A DNA stretch of 64,000 nucleotides from Amaranthus tricolor (taxonomy: Eukaryota; Streptophyta; Magnoliopsida; Caryophyllales; Amaranthaceae), in NCBI RefSeq assembly GCF_026212465.1, contig NC_080048.1, positions 40,073,875 to 40,137,874 on the forward strand. The letters are read 5' to 3'. The notes under the pieces were generated by a model. It was not told where the DNA came from. It ran no database searches and saw only the letters and a program-made list of their open reading frames with translations. A program made the translations under genes and the position numbers. Shown one piece after another: positions 26,435 through 37,874 of the stretch. How positions within the stretch are numbered: position 1 is the first letter of the stretch; every line of letters starts with the position of its first letter.

Positions 26435-26496
26435 AGGCAATGGCAGCTTGTAAAATGGCAAAGTGAACATATGTACCAGCATCTTCCTTTTCAAAG

Positions 26497-29400
26497 TCAT
26501 GAATCCTCGCCACTAAGATCACCCCATCGGACATTGTGCTTAGCGGCAAGATAATGCGCTCCTACGGGTCCCCTACTACCGTAAGGGTACAACTCCGGTG
26601 CTATCCTTTTCTGCTCGAGCTCCTTTAATAGTGGCGTGAACAACGACCAAGCAGCATCGAGCTCATCACTTCTAATGAATAGCCTTCGTTCTCCTTCTAT
26701 GGCATCCAGAAGCAACCTCTCGTATGCATCCGGTATTTCTCCTCGATACCTTCAATAATTGGAACACAATTTTGTAATAACTTGAGTTACAACAACATTG
26801 CATTCATGTCTTTAAGTAACTCCCACCAAGAGTTTTTTTTTTTTCTTTTTTTTTGGTTGGGGTGGGGGTGGGATGTACTCAACCCATACCCCTAAGGAAG
26901 TTTATGTGGAAGTTTGGTGACTAGAGTACACCATGTTGAGTGTATGTTGGTTTATTATCGCTCATATTTCCTATTGCATTTCATTTCTAGTTCATTAATT
27001 AAGGTTGTATCAGAACAAGAGTCTCCATACGGCTATTCTCGAGAGTTTTACGGATAAAGCTTGAACCTTTAAGCCCTAATCATCAATCATTCCATAGTTC
27101 ATTAATTTTCTCTAGCAAAACAGTTTGTCAATTTGTGGTGCGATAACGCCTCACCTTGCACTGTAAAGCAAATTAAGGTCACTGCGGTCCAATCTCATGC
27201 CAAGTCCAGGAACCTTGTTGTTGATCTTTAAGAAAATTGCTTCATCCGGTTGCACCCGTAGTACAAGCTCATTGGTTGCTTTATCCAAGTCAGTACCGAA
27301 ATTTGTTTTGTACAAGTTTCCCGGTACATGCCTAAATTGCACTCGGATTTCAGCTCTGCATTTCAAAACATCAAATGAGGTGGGGTTTTGGGGGTACGAT
27401 GTATGCAACCTACTGTAGTTAGTAATGACAACAAGGTTGTTTAAAAATGAAGTCCGAGTATAAAATTGAAAACGAGGGATGCAAACCTCTTTGTATGAAG
27501 AGCTTTTCCCGCTTTCATTAGGAAAGGAACTCCATCCCATCGAGCATTGTCAATGAACAATGCTGCCGCTGCAAAAGTAGGAGTGATACTATTATTTGGC
27601 ACAGTCGGATCATCCGTATAGCCAGGATATGTTTTTGCTCCTTTGCTATGACCCTTGTATTGACCCACCACGACATCTTGCAGCTGAAGTGGTCTCATTG
27701 ACCTTAGAACTTTCACCTAGACGTATAAAAGAAACAAAATCACAAATTCACAACTACTTCTCCAAGGAAAATCAAAATTACAAAGATTACGAAATAACAA
27801 GAAATAAATAAAAATACCTTTTCATTTCTGATATCCTCGGCATCTAAGCTAACGGGTGTTTCCATTGCGAACAACGCTAGAATTTGAAGAAGATGGTTTT
27901 GCATTATATCGCGGATTATTCCATAATTATCAAAGTATCTAAGACAAAAAATGCAATAAAAAAATATTATTTTTTAAGTTTAGGTGGATTTCTTGTGAAT
28001 ACCAGCATATTATCAGGTAAACGCGAGGTGCACACACTCTATAAGCCAAAAAGATACCATCCCAAAACCATATGGCAATACGAGAAAGGGCTCCCTCCAA
28101 TGACTTATAAAGTGTGCGCACCATCTTTAATTCATCGATGTGGGATAAACCATCCCAACATTATTCTATCTGCTAGAGCTTTATCAAGCAAATTTGGGTT
28201 TCCGAACTTACCCCCCTCGTCCTTCGGTACCAAAGTCTTCCGAGAATATCAGCTGGACATTTCTGATGTAGTTTCTTGACCATAAAGGCTCAAAAACTAG
28301 ATTTGAAAAGCGCAGAACCGATAAATTCTCAACGAGCTCTTTCCCCAAGTAATGGTCAATCCTGGACAGTTCAAGGTTAGACAACATACGCCTTTGCGAT
28401 GCTATTTTTGAAACCATTGAGAAGGCATCAGACGGAATTATACCTGAATATTTGGTCCTCAGTCAAGTATTGTTTAAAGCTTCTAGTTAATTCACGAGAT
28501 GAATCTGAATCACGTCCAAATGGTTTTTCAACAATAACCCTTGTCCATCCACTCTCAGAAGAAGCTCGATGGCTAGCACATCGTACCACATCAACAAAAA
28601 TGTTTGGCGGTATTGAAAGGTAAAATAGCCTACTGGCCAGTCTACCAGCCTACAAAAGCATATTTAGAAGATTTAATTTCCGAATCCTTAATACTTGCAT
28701 CTCATCCGACTACATGGAGCTACTTCGCGTCTTTGAACAGCATAATTAGCAATAAACTATTACAAGAAGAAAAATGCAATATTGATAGCGTAAATACCAA
28801 GCTAAACATTAATAAATTACATTGGAATAAGGAAAAACCATACTAATTAGGGCCGGGGGTCGTACAATAAAATGAAAGTGGTTGATTACCGGAGTCGCCC
28901 CTCGTGTCAAATACTAAAAAACCTCGAAAAATCTCATACTTCATCCATTTCTTTTAGTTGCAATCATCGTCATTAGAATCTCCATCATGATCTACGATTC
29001 TACGATCCTACGATCCAAAAATAGGCAACTGCTCTGGATTTAAGTAGGATCTTAATGTTGGTGGAATCGCGTGATCCTACTCAACTCACGAATTTAGGTG
29101 GTAGGATTAACTAGGGTCATAACACGATTTTACGATCCTACGATCCCATTCTACTGATTTCAATCCTACCACTCAACAATCCTACGTAGAATCCCGATTC
29201 TAACAACCTTGGTTGCAATTTATACCCAAATATGTAGAACCATCATTGGTAAAATTCTGCAGGCTTAAAACTGAACAAGTACTTTCTAAATAAAAAATAA
29301 ATGCGTAAAGAATGGAAGTACCTCTTTTTCTTTAAGCTTACGGTCCAATTCAGCAAAGTCTTCCTCGGAATTATACAGACCGGAATGGTAAAAACATCTC

Positions 29401-30843
29401 TTCAAAAATTCATTCATTTTATCTTCACAATTTTCCCTGTAAAACATCGGGGTTAGTAAATAAATACCGAGTACATGTTCATAATAAATTAGGCAAAGCA
29501 ATACGAGGAATGTAGATATACCGTACCTCTTGTCTACTCTACAGGTTAAGGTTGTGCTGATCAAGTTCCGCAGCTCCTCGTCATTCATCTTTGTTCGTGA
29601 ATAGCCAAAGACATTGAAGTTCTGCACAATATGATTGCAAGGGACAATCACATACAGTTCTTGTTGCAACAACATATCGAATGCATAAGACTATGAAAAG
29701 AAAATATGTATTGAATTTGTATTCTTAGGAAAAGTACCTCGGGAAGAAATCCTTCATAATAGAGAGCAAATATTGCAGGAAATATCTTCTTTTTGGCAAG
29801 ATCTCCCGAGGCACCAACTACAATTATGCTAAGTGTGGGCTCTCTAACAAATTCCAAAGTGGGAAACGACTCGAAATCCTCTTGTGGTTCAATGTTTTTT
29901 GCAACATTTGGAGTAACAAGCATATCTGCATGAAGCCCAAGAGATTCAGCATTTGAGGGTGAAAAATGCCTAATAGATTCATATAAAGCTCTATGAATTC
30001 CCGCGCTGCATGAACATTCATATTGAAAGACTAGTTATTGAGAAGAATCAAACACTTGTGTTAAGTTTAACTGGATTTATTATCAATGCCAGCATATTAT
30101 CGCGAAAACATGAGGTGCACACACTCCATAAGCCAAGAAGATACGAACCCAAAACCATAATGCAATGGAAGAAAGGCTCCAATGACTTATAAAGTGTGCA
30201 CAACATCTTTAATTTATTGATGTGGGATAAACCATCCAACAACTTGTCTCAATCAGCAAGTTATGCTTATATTGATGGCATAGATAGAAGTGTAACAATT
30301 ATTGTAACATATACAATATGAGAGGTAGCTTGTGTACTTTGCTCCCCAAAGAAGGTTGAGAAGATTACATGAATTCCCAATATAGACAGGATATGTGTCA
30401 GTTCTGTTACTCGTGACATGAAAACCATGACAAAAATCAACCTGGGTCATATGCTTTCCTAAGAAGGATTAAGAATTTAGTTAATTGTCCATGGGGCCAG
30501 AGGTTTTACTTAGCCTAATATGGTTTTTTTTGGCGAACTTCAGCCTGCTTTCAGGAAGTTTTGTCAAATAAGTTAGGCTATTAACACTGGATTTTTCGGT
30601 TCCTGCTCATAATTGTCTAAGAATCCAAAACATCTGATGCTTGAAGGGTTGTTGATAACCAGGAAACTCCGCAAGATAGCCCTTGGGCGAAATGAAGTCA
30701 TTAATAAGATGTATCATTAAGCTATAAAATCTTCTGAATATATCTCCAAGTAATAAATTTCATACAAAACAAGTAGTTTGCTTAAAAATCACAATAGTGT
30801 GTTCTAAGAAAACAACAGCCTGAACATATTGGAGCCTTAGACC

Positions 30844-30880
<37 letters not shown>

Positions 30881-33221
30881 TGCAGTTAAAAAAATTAGCC
30901 GCCTCCCTTTTTTCTCTCATCTCTCTCTAAAAAAACCCTAATCTCCATAGTTGATTTGTGGCTATCATCAACCAAAAGTTGATGGTAAGCCCCTAATTTC
31001 ACTATTTTAAGCTTTTTTTTAATATGATTAGAATAGATTTTTGTCCACTGTTCTACCCATTCATTGGGTTGATTCTACCATATATTGGGTTTTAATCTCT
31101 CTCCTCGTGAGAGTTTTGGTTATGAATTTTGGTCTGTAGTTGATTTATTGGTAGAGATTAATGTGACAATGCAGCAGACATTAAAATTGCAATTACTATC
31201 AACTACATCAAATTCAATTTTATCTCAAGACTACAACAGATCGAAAGACCCCCTCATAGAAGGTTGTATCAAACAGCAATGTGGAAGAGGTTCAGAATTG
31301 TCAGATCTCATACACAACGATCGTAGTTTTGTTAATTTAGAATTATTTTTGGTTAAAGTTGTTATGTATTTGCTAATTTTGATCTCTGGTATAGATGTCG
31401 TATGACTATTTATTAATAAATCTAGTATTATTCAAAAAAAGAAAGAAAACAACATACTGAACATCTACCCATATGGTCATGTCATAAACTTAAGGAAAGT
31501 TGGATAACTGGCTGTCAGTTTATTCATCAAGGCAGGAGGTAATCTTTTACTACAACGACATTCTATTACCCCAATACCATTATACGGCTCCCAACCTAGC
31601 TCCAACCTAGGCAGGGTCGTGTATGCAACCTTATTCCTTTGAATGCAACATTAAAATAAAGATTGACACATGATTTAGCAAGTCATTATGCTATAATCCA
31701 TCATGATCTAAGAACAAAAACTATATATATTTGTCTCCATCAAGAATGGAAACAAAATGATATTAGACACAATCTGCACTTCATATAAATAAATAATATT
31801 TTTACTATACAAACAATATGATTCACTATGTTTTATTTTTTTATTCAAGGATAAGGAGAATTGACATCGTAGAATCGAACCCCTATCCAAAAGACAGAAG
31901 CGAAAACTTTCGACCACTACGCAACCCATGATTTTCGTATTATTTTATTTTTCAAGGGTAAGGAAACTTGACTTGGTAGAATAAAACCACTATCAAAAGG
32001 ACTGAAGCGAAAACCTTCCAATCACTAGGCAACCCATGATTTTGCCTTATTTTTTCATTCAACGATAAGGAGAATTGACTTGGTAAAATCAAACCACTAT
32101 CAAAAGGACTGAAGCAAAAACCTTCAACCACTAGGCAACCCAATATTTTCGTCTTATTTTTTTATTCAAGGGTAAGGAAAATTAACCCCTATCAAAAGGA
32201 TTGAAGCAAAAACCTTCAACCACTAGGCAACCCAATATTTTCGTCTTATTTTTTTATTCAAGGGTAAGGAAAATTAACCCCTATCAAAAGGATTGAAGCA
32301 AAAACCTTCAACCACTAGGCAACCCAATATTTTTGTCTTATTTTTTTATTCAAGGGTAAGGAAAATTAACCCCTATCAAAAGGACTGAAGCAAAAACCTT
32401 CGACCACTAGGCAACCCAATATTTTCGTCTTATTTTTTTATTCAAGGGTAAGGAGAATTAACCCCTATCAAAAGGACGGAAGCAAAAACCTTCAACCACC
32501 GGGCAACCGACCATTTTCGCCTTATTTTTCTATTCAAGGGAAAGGAGAATGGACTTTATAGAATCAAACCCCTATCAAAAGGATAGAAGCGAAAACCTTC
32601 AACCACTAGACAACCTATGATTATCACCTTATGTTTTATTCAAGGGTAAGGAGAATCGACTTGGTAGAATCAAACCCCTATCAAAAGGACTGAAGCGAAA
32701 ACCTTCAACCACTAGGCAACCCATAATTCTCACCACTATGTCTACTTTACACTCACTAATAAGTCCAAAAACAAAGCTAAATATTAGCATACAAAATTTA
32801 AAATATGCACCCTTGATGGCATAGAATGTTCCTCTATCAAAATTATGGTTGGCATGAGCCCAATCTTACAAATTACAAATGGTATCAAATCAGACAAGAT
32901 GCACCAAGAATCACAACTAAAATTCACATTCTTTAACATCAACTACAACAATCCAAAAACAGAAATACATTATAATCCAACAAAAACAAAATCATTACCA
33001 TCTTGAAGAGAAATTGCATTTAAATGATGCCCATTTGAAGAATCTGAACTGAAACACCTTGTTTTGTAAATTCTTGAAAGAATACAAGATACCCATTTGG
33101 AAGATTGAAGCTTTGAAGGAAAATTAACGGAAGAAGATGGCAGAAAACAAGTCTCATTCTTAGTAAAGGAAGAAACTTTCACTGCTATTGAAGATGAACA
33201 AGCACTCAAATGCTGAGCCAT
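26497..33221 (-). CDS. G6PD: glucose-6-phosphate 1-dehydrogenase, chloroplast isoform
   Basis: Ten exons: 32999-33221, 29738-29925, 29527-29621, 29322-29436, 28444-28649, 28212-28361, 27818-27938, 27487-27716, 27155-27355, 26497-26749. They join in frame to 593 residues. The enzyme makes 6-phosphogluconolactone and NADPH, the first step of the oxidative pentose phosphate pathway. Exon 1 is a Ser-rich plastid transit peptide. The NADP-binding GASGDLAKK is at 112-120, the substrate site RIDHYLGKE at 276-284. Cys164 and Cys172 (TLTCR...ENC) match the thioredoxin-controlled disulfide of plastid isoforms, so light inactivation is likely. Overall sequence is closest in memory to the spinach plastid enzyme and P1-type isoforms. 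Exon 2 begins at AT/ATGCTTG; this choice gives the spacing of known isoforms. Introns 1 and 6 carry retroelement insertions. Confidence 0.95.
27972..28160. mobile_element. TRIM-like solo LTR in G6PDH intron 6
   Basis: 189 bp, ending CCCAACA; the left end is TTTTAAG where the sister copy has TGTTAAG. A 5-bp target duplication TTATT flanks it (27967-27971, 28161-28165). It makes up most of the 273-bp intron. It is about 80% similar by eye to the element at 30059-30241, in the same orientation. Confidence 0.75.
28925..29215. repeat. GATCCTACGAT-rich repeat in G6PDH intron 4
   Basis: Many GATCCTACGATC and GTAGGATT motifs occur in both orientations, probably an old MITE. Ends and target duplication were not resolved. 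Confidence 0.4.
30059..30241. mobile_element. TRIM-like solo LTR in G6PDH intron 1
   Basis: 183 bp with LTR-type ends TGTTAAG...TCCAACA and a perfect 5-bp target duplication ACTTG (30054-30058, 30242-30246). Same family and orientation as 27972-28160. No internal region or second LTR nearby. Confidence 0.8.
30828..31442 (+). mobile_element. L1-type retroposon in G6PDH intron 1
   Basis: A 22-bp near-perfect direct repeat (20 of 22 identical, starting AAGAAAACAACA) flanks it at 30806-30827 and 31443-31464, and it ends in a CAAAAAAAG tail. Inside, a run of 33 A lies at 30845-30877, followed by a CT-rich leader (TCTCTCATCTCTCTCT) with AAACCCTAATC. TTATTAATAAATC precedes the tail. It is probably a short LINE derivative or a retroposed transcript. 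The 106-codon frame at 31085-31405 has no recognisable domain. Confidence 0.65.
31842..32735 (-). repeat. nine-unit tandem array of a tRNA-derived SINE-like unit
   Basis: Units start near 31844, 31951, 32057, 32164, 32257, 32348, 32440, 32532 and 32638, giving periods of 107, 106, 107, 93, 91, 92, 92 and 106 bp. On the minus strand each unit has a pol III A-box-like TTGCCTAGTGG, then about 41 bp on a B-box-like GGGGTTYGATTC, then an A-rich end (GAATAAAAAAATAAG). The 91-93 bp units lack the TTGACTTGGTAGAATC block that follows the B box. It lies in intron 1 of the G6PDH gene. Confidence 0.8.
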
Positions 33222-33872
33222 GCAATTGGGTTTTTCACTTTTTCTTACTCAAACTAAATGGAAAGATTAGCAGAAAAATGTATAATTTGACAAATATCCT
33301 TTTCCAGATTTTGAAAGTGATGAATTTAGATATTTAGAGGTAGGCCCCCTTTTTTTCATGTGATCATGAATATGAGGCTATCAATTTTTCTCACTTCCTC
33401 TTTACTCAAAGTCATAAGTCATATGGCACTAATAAAATGTTAGAAATAATTACTTGTAATAATTTAAAATTTTTATGATTTTTTTATTGATTAACTATGA
33501 ATAATTTAAATTTGATAGTGTATTTGTCTAGAGTATACACGGTAATGAGATGACTTACATCAAGTTTTATTTAAAATTAAAAAAATAATAAAATAAAATG
33601 TCGAAAGAAAATGTTACATTTTTTTTCTGATTTTTTATCATTCGTAATTTTTTATGTAAATTTAAAAAATTTACACTAATTTTACATCAATTTTCAATTT
33701 ACTTTTTTGGTAAATTACTTATTATAGCAGATCATCAAATTATTTGAATTTATTTAAAGTTGTGAATGTGATTATTTATGATTGGATTGTTTTAGGAAAT
33801 TTTTTCAAAAAAGTTAATATTCCCTAAATAGTCTTACATTCCTTCCCTAAATAGGGAATTATTTATGGTTGG

Positions 33873-33926
<54 letters not shown>

Positions 33927-35780
33927 CGAGTTTATATTTGTTAATACTATACTCTTAAGTAAATTTCTTACAAATTGATAAGTTATTAGTTTAATTTTAA
34001 ATTACATACTTACTTAAAGCTAAGTTATGTCATAATTTGCTTTGATAACACTAGTATAAGAAGTATCTTACTCTAAATAATTATTTTTTAATCTTTTTAC
34101 ATATTCAATTAAGTAATTTGAAAATAAATAAAGATTGCATAAATTGATAAGATTTCCATGAATTTGCTTACCAAAAATATCATTTACACACTCTTGTTGT
34201 CAATATTATGTCTTTGTTAAAAATTAAATATAAAACAATATTTTTTAAAAATAATGCTATTATGAGATATATGATAAATAATCAATTAACACCACATAGT
34301 TCTAGTTTTGGAAGTAATTAACATGATTGAATTAATCATAGTCATTGATTGAAATGATTTATTTGAGAATTATGTAAAATTTCATATGACACTAGTAAAT
34401 ATTATGTTAAATTCAAAAACTAAAATAAAGTAGATGTATTTAAACAAGAATCAAACTAATATCACCATGTAGTTAATAAAAAGCTAAACAGCCACGTGAT
34501 AATTGTAACCTTTTGCTCTTTATGTAAAAAAAATAAAGTGAAAACAAATGAAAACTTTTCATTTGATTATATAAACTAAAAATTAAATATATGTTAATAA
34601 GTGTAATCTTATTTGATTGAGCTTAATGTAAATTTTACTAATAATAATTTGTTATAATTTGTACTATACTTTTAGCTATTATATTACATGTAATTTTTCA
34701 TTTGTATTTTCCTTTTTACTAGATAGATTATATATTTATGATATGACTAAACATTTTTTTTAAAAATTCACCTCTTGATTCTTACACTCTTAAAGTAAAG
34801 ATTTGGTTGTTTGTTTTTTTTTTTTTTGAAAATTAAAAATGTGGTTGTTTGTGTCCAAAGAAAAAGAAAAAAAAAAAAGACTTGGTCATATTAAATTATT
34901 AATGGTACAAAATTCCAAGTCAATAAGTCAACAATCCAAATGGTTGTGATATTATGTGAAATGAGCCCTCTTAAGACTTGGGCTACATTACGAGGCTCAT
35001 ATTTTAGTTGGTTTATAGCTTGACTATGTCTACCGTTGACTTGGAATGACTTCTATTCCCATGGAATTTTTTTTTTATTGGATATTGGATAAATATTAGG
35101 AACATCGATGGTTAGATGAGAATTGAATTCGTCATTTGTTTATCTGAAAAAGTTAGTACTTGCGTCAATAAAGATATGACTTAATTATCTTTTCATTAAC
35201 TAATCTTAATTCTTAATTAAATTGAGAATTGAGTTTTATCTCAGTTGGAACATATATTACTTTCTTTTTATAGGGAAGAAATTTTAATTAGGTACTAAAA
35301 TCTCCAAATTCAATCTTGTGCAACCATCAAGATTGGTCAATCTTGTTCTTATCCTATTTTTAAAGAAGATTATTATAAAAGAACGATTAATATTGCAAAG
35401 ATTTAATAAAATCACTCCGTAAATAACTTATAGATCTTAGGTTAGTTTTTTTTGCAATTTGACATATGTAATAATCTTAATTACAAATTACCGATTTTAA
35501 TAGTTACTATAAAATTTTTCATGTTATTTAATGTACTATTTTAACTTTTAATATTTTTAGTTGTGCATAAATTAAAAATAATAAAAAAATTATATTAGGG
35601 TGCCTGGTAAATAATTTTATGTCTACTTTTTAATTACCTTTTAACTATTTAATTGATCAAAAAACTAAAAAAATATATTTGATGGTCGAAAAGCTTATTT
35701 ATAAATAAAAATGAAAATGTTAATCCGATACAATAAAAAATGTTAAGACATGCTCACTACCATCTCTATTATCCAATCCA
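33222..35780. other. intergenic between G6PDH and the DUF761-type gene
   Basis: 2.6 kb of very AT-rich DNA. A perfect (TA)24 microsatellite lies at 33875-33922. No gene and no bounded transposon. The two genes are divergent, so both promoters should lie here. Confidence 0.55.
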
Positions 35781-35785
35781 CTTAT

Positions 35786-35799
35786 AACTATATATATAC
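35786..35799 (+). promoter_or_regulatory. TATA box candidate
   Basis: CTATATATATACA lies about 110-120 bp before the ATG of the DUF761-type gene, with a CT-rich leader following. Placement suits a plant core promoter. Confidence 0.5.
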
Positions 35800-35908
35800 A
35801 CACACTCCAAAAATGAATTTTCAACCCATTTCATTTCACTCATTCTCCATCACCACTTAACTTCTTTCTCTTATACAAAAAAAAACCCAAATTTCATTTT
35901 CATTTAAA

Positions 35909-36733
35909 ATGGAGCAATTAACACAATTAAACATGTTTAAGAGAGTACAATCTCCTTATTTTCCCTCTATCTTATTCTTATGTTCTTCATTAATTTTACT
36001 AATCTTAAATTCTTATAAATTTTCTTACAATAATTTGAGTGTATCACTTGTTTCTGATATGAAATTTAGCATAGATAGAAATCATATGTTCCTTATTTGT
36101 AATGGGATTTTGGTAATTCTTGTCAAAAGTTCATCTTCAAAGAATAAATCATCATCAAATTCAGGATATTCCGCTCATGGAAACTATGATCATAATGCTC
36201 AATTTTCCGATGTTAAAAGTGTAGAAAGTGAAGTTTATGTTCATGATCATAAGTTGATGGATTCAGAATGTGATCATGTTTATGTTGATCATGATGTTGA
36301 TGTTGATCATGATCTTGATCATGATGTTGATGTTAAAAATGATGGGTTGTCAATTGTTAAGGTGGATGTTACAAGTGTAGAAAGTAAAGTTCATCATGTT
36401 CATCATCATAAAATTGATGTTCATGTTGATCATGATCATGATCATGTTTATGTTGATCATGATGTTGATGTTAAAAATGTTGGGTTATCAATTGTAAAGG
36501 TGAATGTTACAAGTGTAGAAAGTAAAGTTCATGTTCATCATCATCAATTGATGAACTCAAAATGTGTTCAAGTTTATGATGATGATGATGATCATGATCA
36601 TGATCATGATGTTGATGTTGATGATGAGGATGCAGAAGAATTGAACAAGAGATGTGAAGATTTTATTAGAAGGATGAAACAGGGAATCCGTTCTGAAAGT
36701 AGAAAGGATAAATATGTAGTTGGATTTTCTTAG
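35909..36733 (+). CDS. His/Asp-rich DUF761-type protein
   Basis: Single-exon frame of 274 residues. Two hydrophobic stretches lie at about 17-36 and 59-74 (MFLICNGILVILVKSS), typical of the N-terminus of this plant family. The C-terminal motif EELNKRCEDFIRRMKQGIR is the DUF761 signature. Between them, about residues 80-238 form three imperfect repeats, each with SVES(E/K)V, a His-rich patch and a DHDVDV tract; the second and third are joined by GLSIVKV(D/N)VT. The DNA of the tracts is GATCAT/GTTGAT hexamers, suggesting slippage growth. His and Asp density suggests metal binding, but that is inference. Family members are small, stress- or development-linked plant proteins without known biochemistry. 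Confidence 0.8.
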   Translation: MEQLTQLNMFKRVQSPYFPSILFLCSSLILLILNSYKFSYNNLSVSLVSDMKFSIDRNHMFLICNGILVILVKSSSSKNKSSSNSGYSAHGNYDHNAQFSDVKSVESEVYVHDHKLMDSECDHVYVDHDVDVDHDLDHDVDVKNDGLSIVKVDVTSVESKVHHVHHHKIDVHVDHDHDHVYVDHDVDVKNVGLSIVKVNVTSVESKVHVHHHQLMNSKCVQVYDDDDDHDHDHDVDVDDEDAEELNKRCEDFIRRMKQGIRSESRKDKYVVGFS

Positions 36734-36958
36734 AATAATTCAATATCATTTGTTGATTAACATGGGTAAATCTAAGATACTAATATAGGATGAGCCCGCT
36801 ACTAATGTACTAATTTTTGTGTGTGCTGAATCAATTTAAATATCATTATTATTAGATTATATATTATATAGTTTAATATTAATCTAATATTAAATCAAAT
36901 TACTCAAATTATAACCTAGACAGATCTACAGTCTGAATTTTGTATCATTAATTATATA

Positions 36959-37874
36959 CTTCCTCCAATTCAGCACTAACGTTTCATTTGCTTTTTAGAC
37001 ACTATTCATCTTTTACTCTTAATTTGTATTTTATTATTAATCTATAAGTTAAAACATAGTCATGTGGGATCTTGATTGATTCGTCTCAATGCAAGGATTA
37101 TTCATATCAACTTTCCATAATTTTTAATAATGCACAATTAGAAATATTAAGGATTGAATAAATGCATTGGATAGAGTGCATAAAGTAAATGAGACATTAG
37201 TAGTGAATTGGAGGAATTTTTTCCCAAAATAATGCAATCCTTAAAAGTATTTCCCAATTTGCAAAATATTTCCCTGATTACTGTCCACGTAGGACAGTTG
37301 GGTTTATTATTTTTTTTTTATAAAACCGCATCCTCAAATAGCGGTTTAGTGAGGAATACAAACAAAACCGTTACATGAAATGGCGTTTTACAATTAAAAA
37401 AAAAATTCCAGGTAAAACCGCCACTGTTGGCGGTTTTATTTGGTTCATAAAAGCACCAAACCGCCATCTGAGATGATAGTTTACTTTAGTATAATTCTTT
37501 TTGCTTTGTGTAATAATTTTGAGATTTACCTCATGTCAAAATATAAAGTTAAATTAGTGCGTAGGTAATATTTCTTCATAGAAGTTTTTTTGCTCTAGTA
37601 GTAAGCACTTAAGTTGTTAAGCTATGAGGTTATGGGATCAAAACTTGCACCCCACATTTTCAGCATTTTTGTTGCTTTTTTTAAATTATAGAATAAAGCA
37701 AACTGCTATCTCAGTAAAATTACCAAATCGCCATCTCAGATAGCGGTTTGCTCTGAATATTTTTTTTTTTGAAAAATCTGTCTGACGTGGACGGTAGATA
37801 GAAAATTATTTTTCCCTTTGACGTAAAGTGAAAATTATTATAATATTTTGGGAAAAGATTCGAATTGGAGGGAG
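36959..37874. mobile_element. Stowaway-like MITE, split by a nested element
   Basis: Left TIR CTTCCTCCAATTCAGCACTA; right TIR, complemented and read across the insertion, CTCCCTCCAATTCACTACTA. TA flanks it at 36957-36958 and 37875-37876. Its body is 36959-37213 plus 37871-37874; the rest is the Mutator-type MITE and its duplication. Same family as 9525-9655. Confidence 0.8.
37214..37861. mobile_element. Mutator-type MITE, 648 bp, copy 2 (nested)
   Basis: Ends GAATTTTTTCCCAAAATA and, complemented, GAATCTTTTCCCAAAATA. A perfect 9-bp target duplication GAATTGGAG lies at 37205-37213 and 37862-37870, derived from the right TIR of the host Stowaway element. The interior shares CCGCCATCTGAGATG, GAGATTTACCTCAT and GACGTAAAGTG with copy 1 at 10942-11549. 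Confidence 0.85.

Noticed and set aside
29926..30012. Upstream extension of G6PDH exon 2 (frame reads [20 protein letters not shown])
   Set aside because: The frame is open, but the acceptor needed (CATAGAG) is weak. Starting at 29925 gives the residue spacing of known plastid isoforms and the right phase.
31871..31927. tRNA gene
   Set aside because: A- and B-box-like motifs are present, but the sequence does not fold into a cloverleaf with paired acceptor stems and it is tandemly repeated; a SINE head is the better reading.
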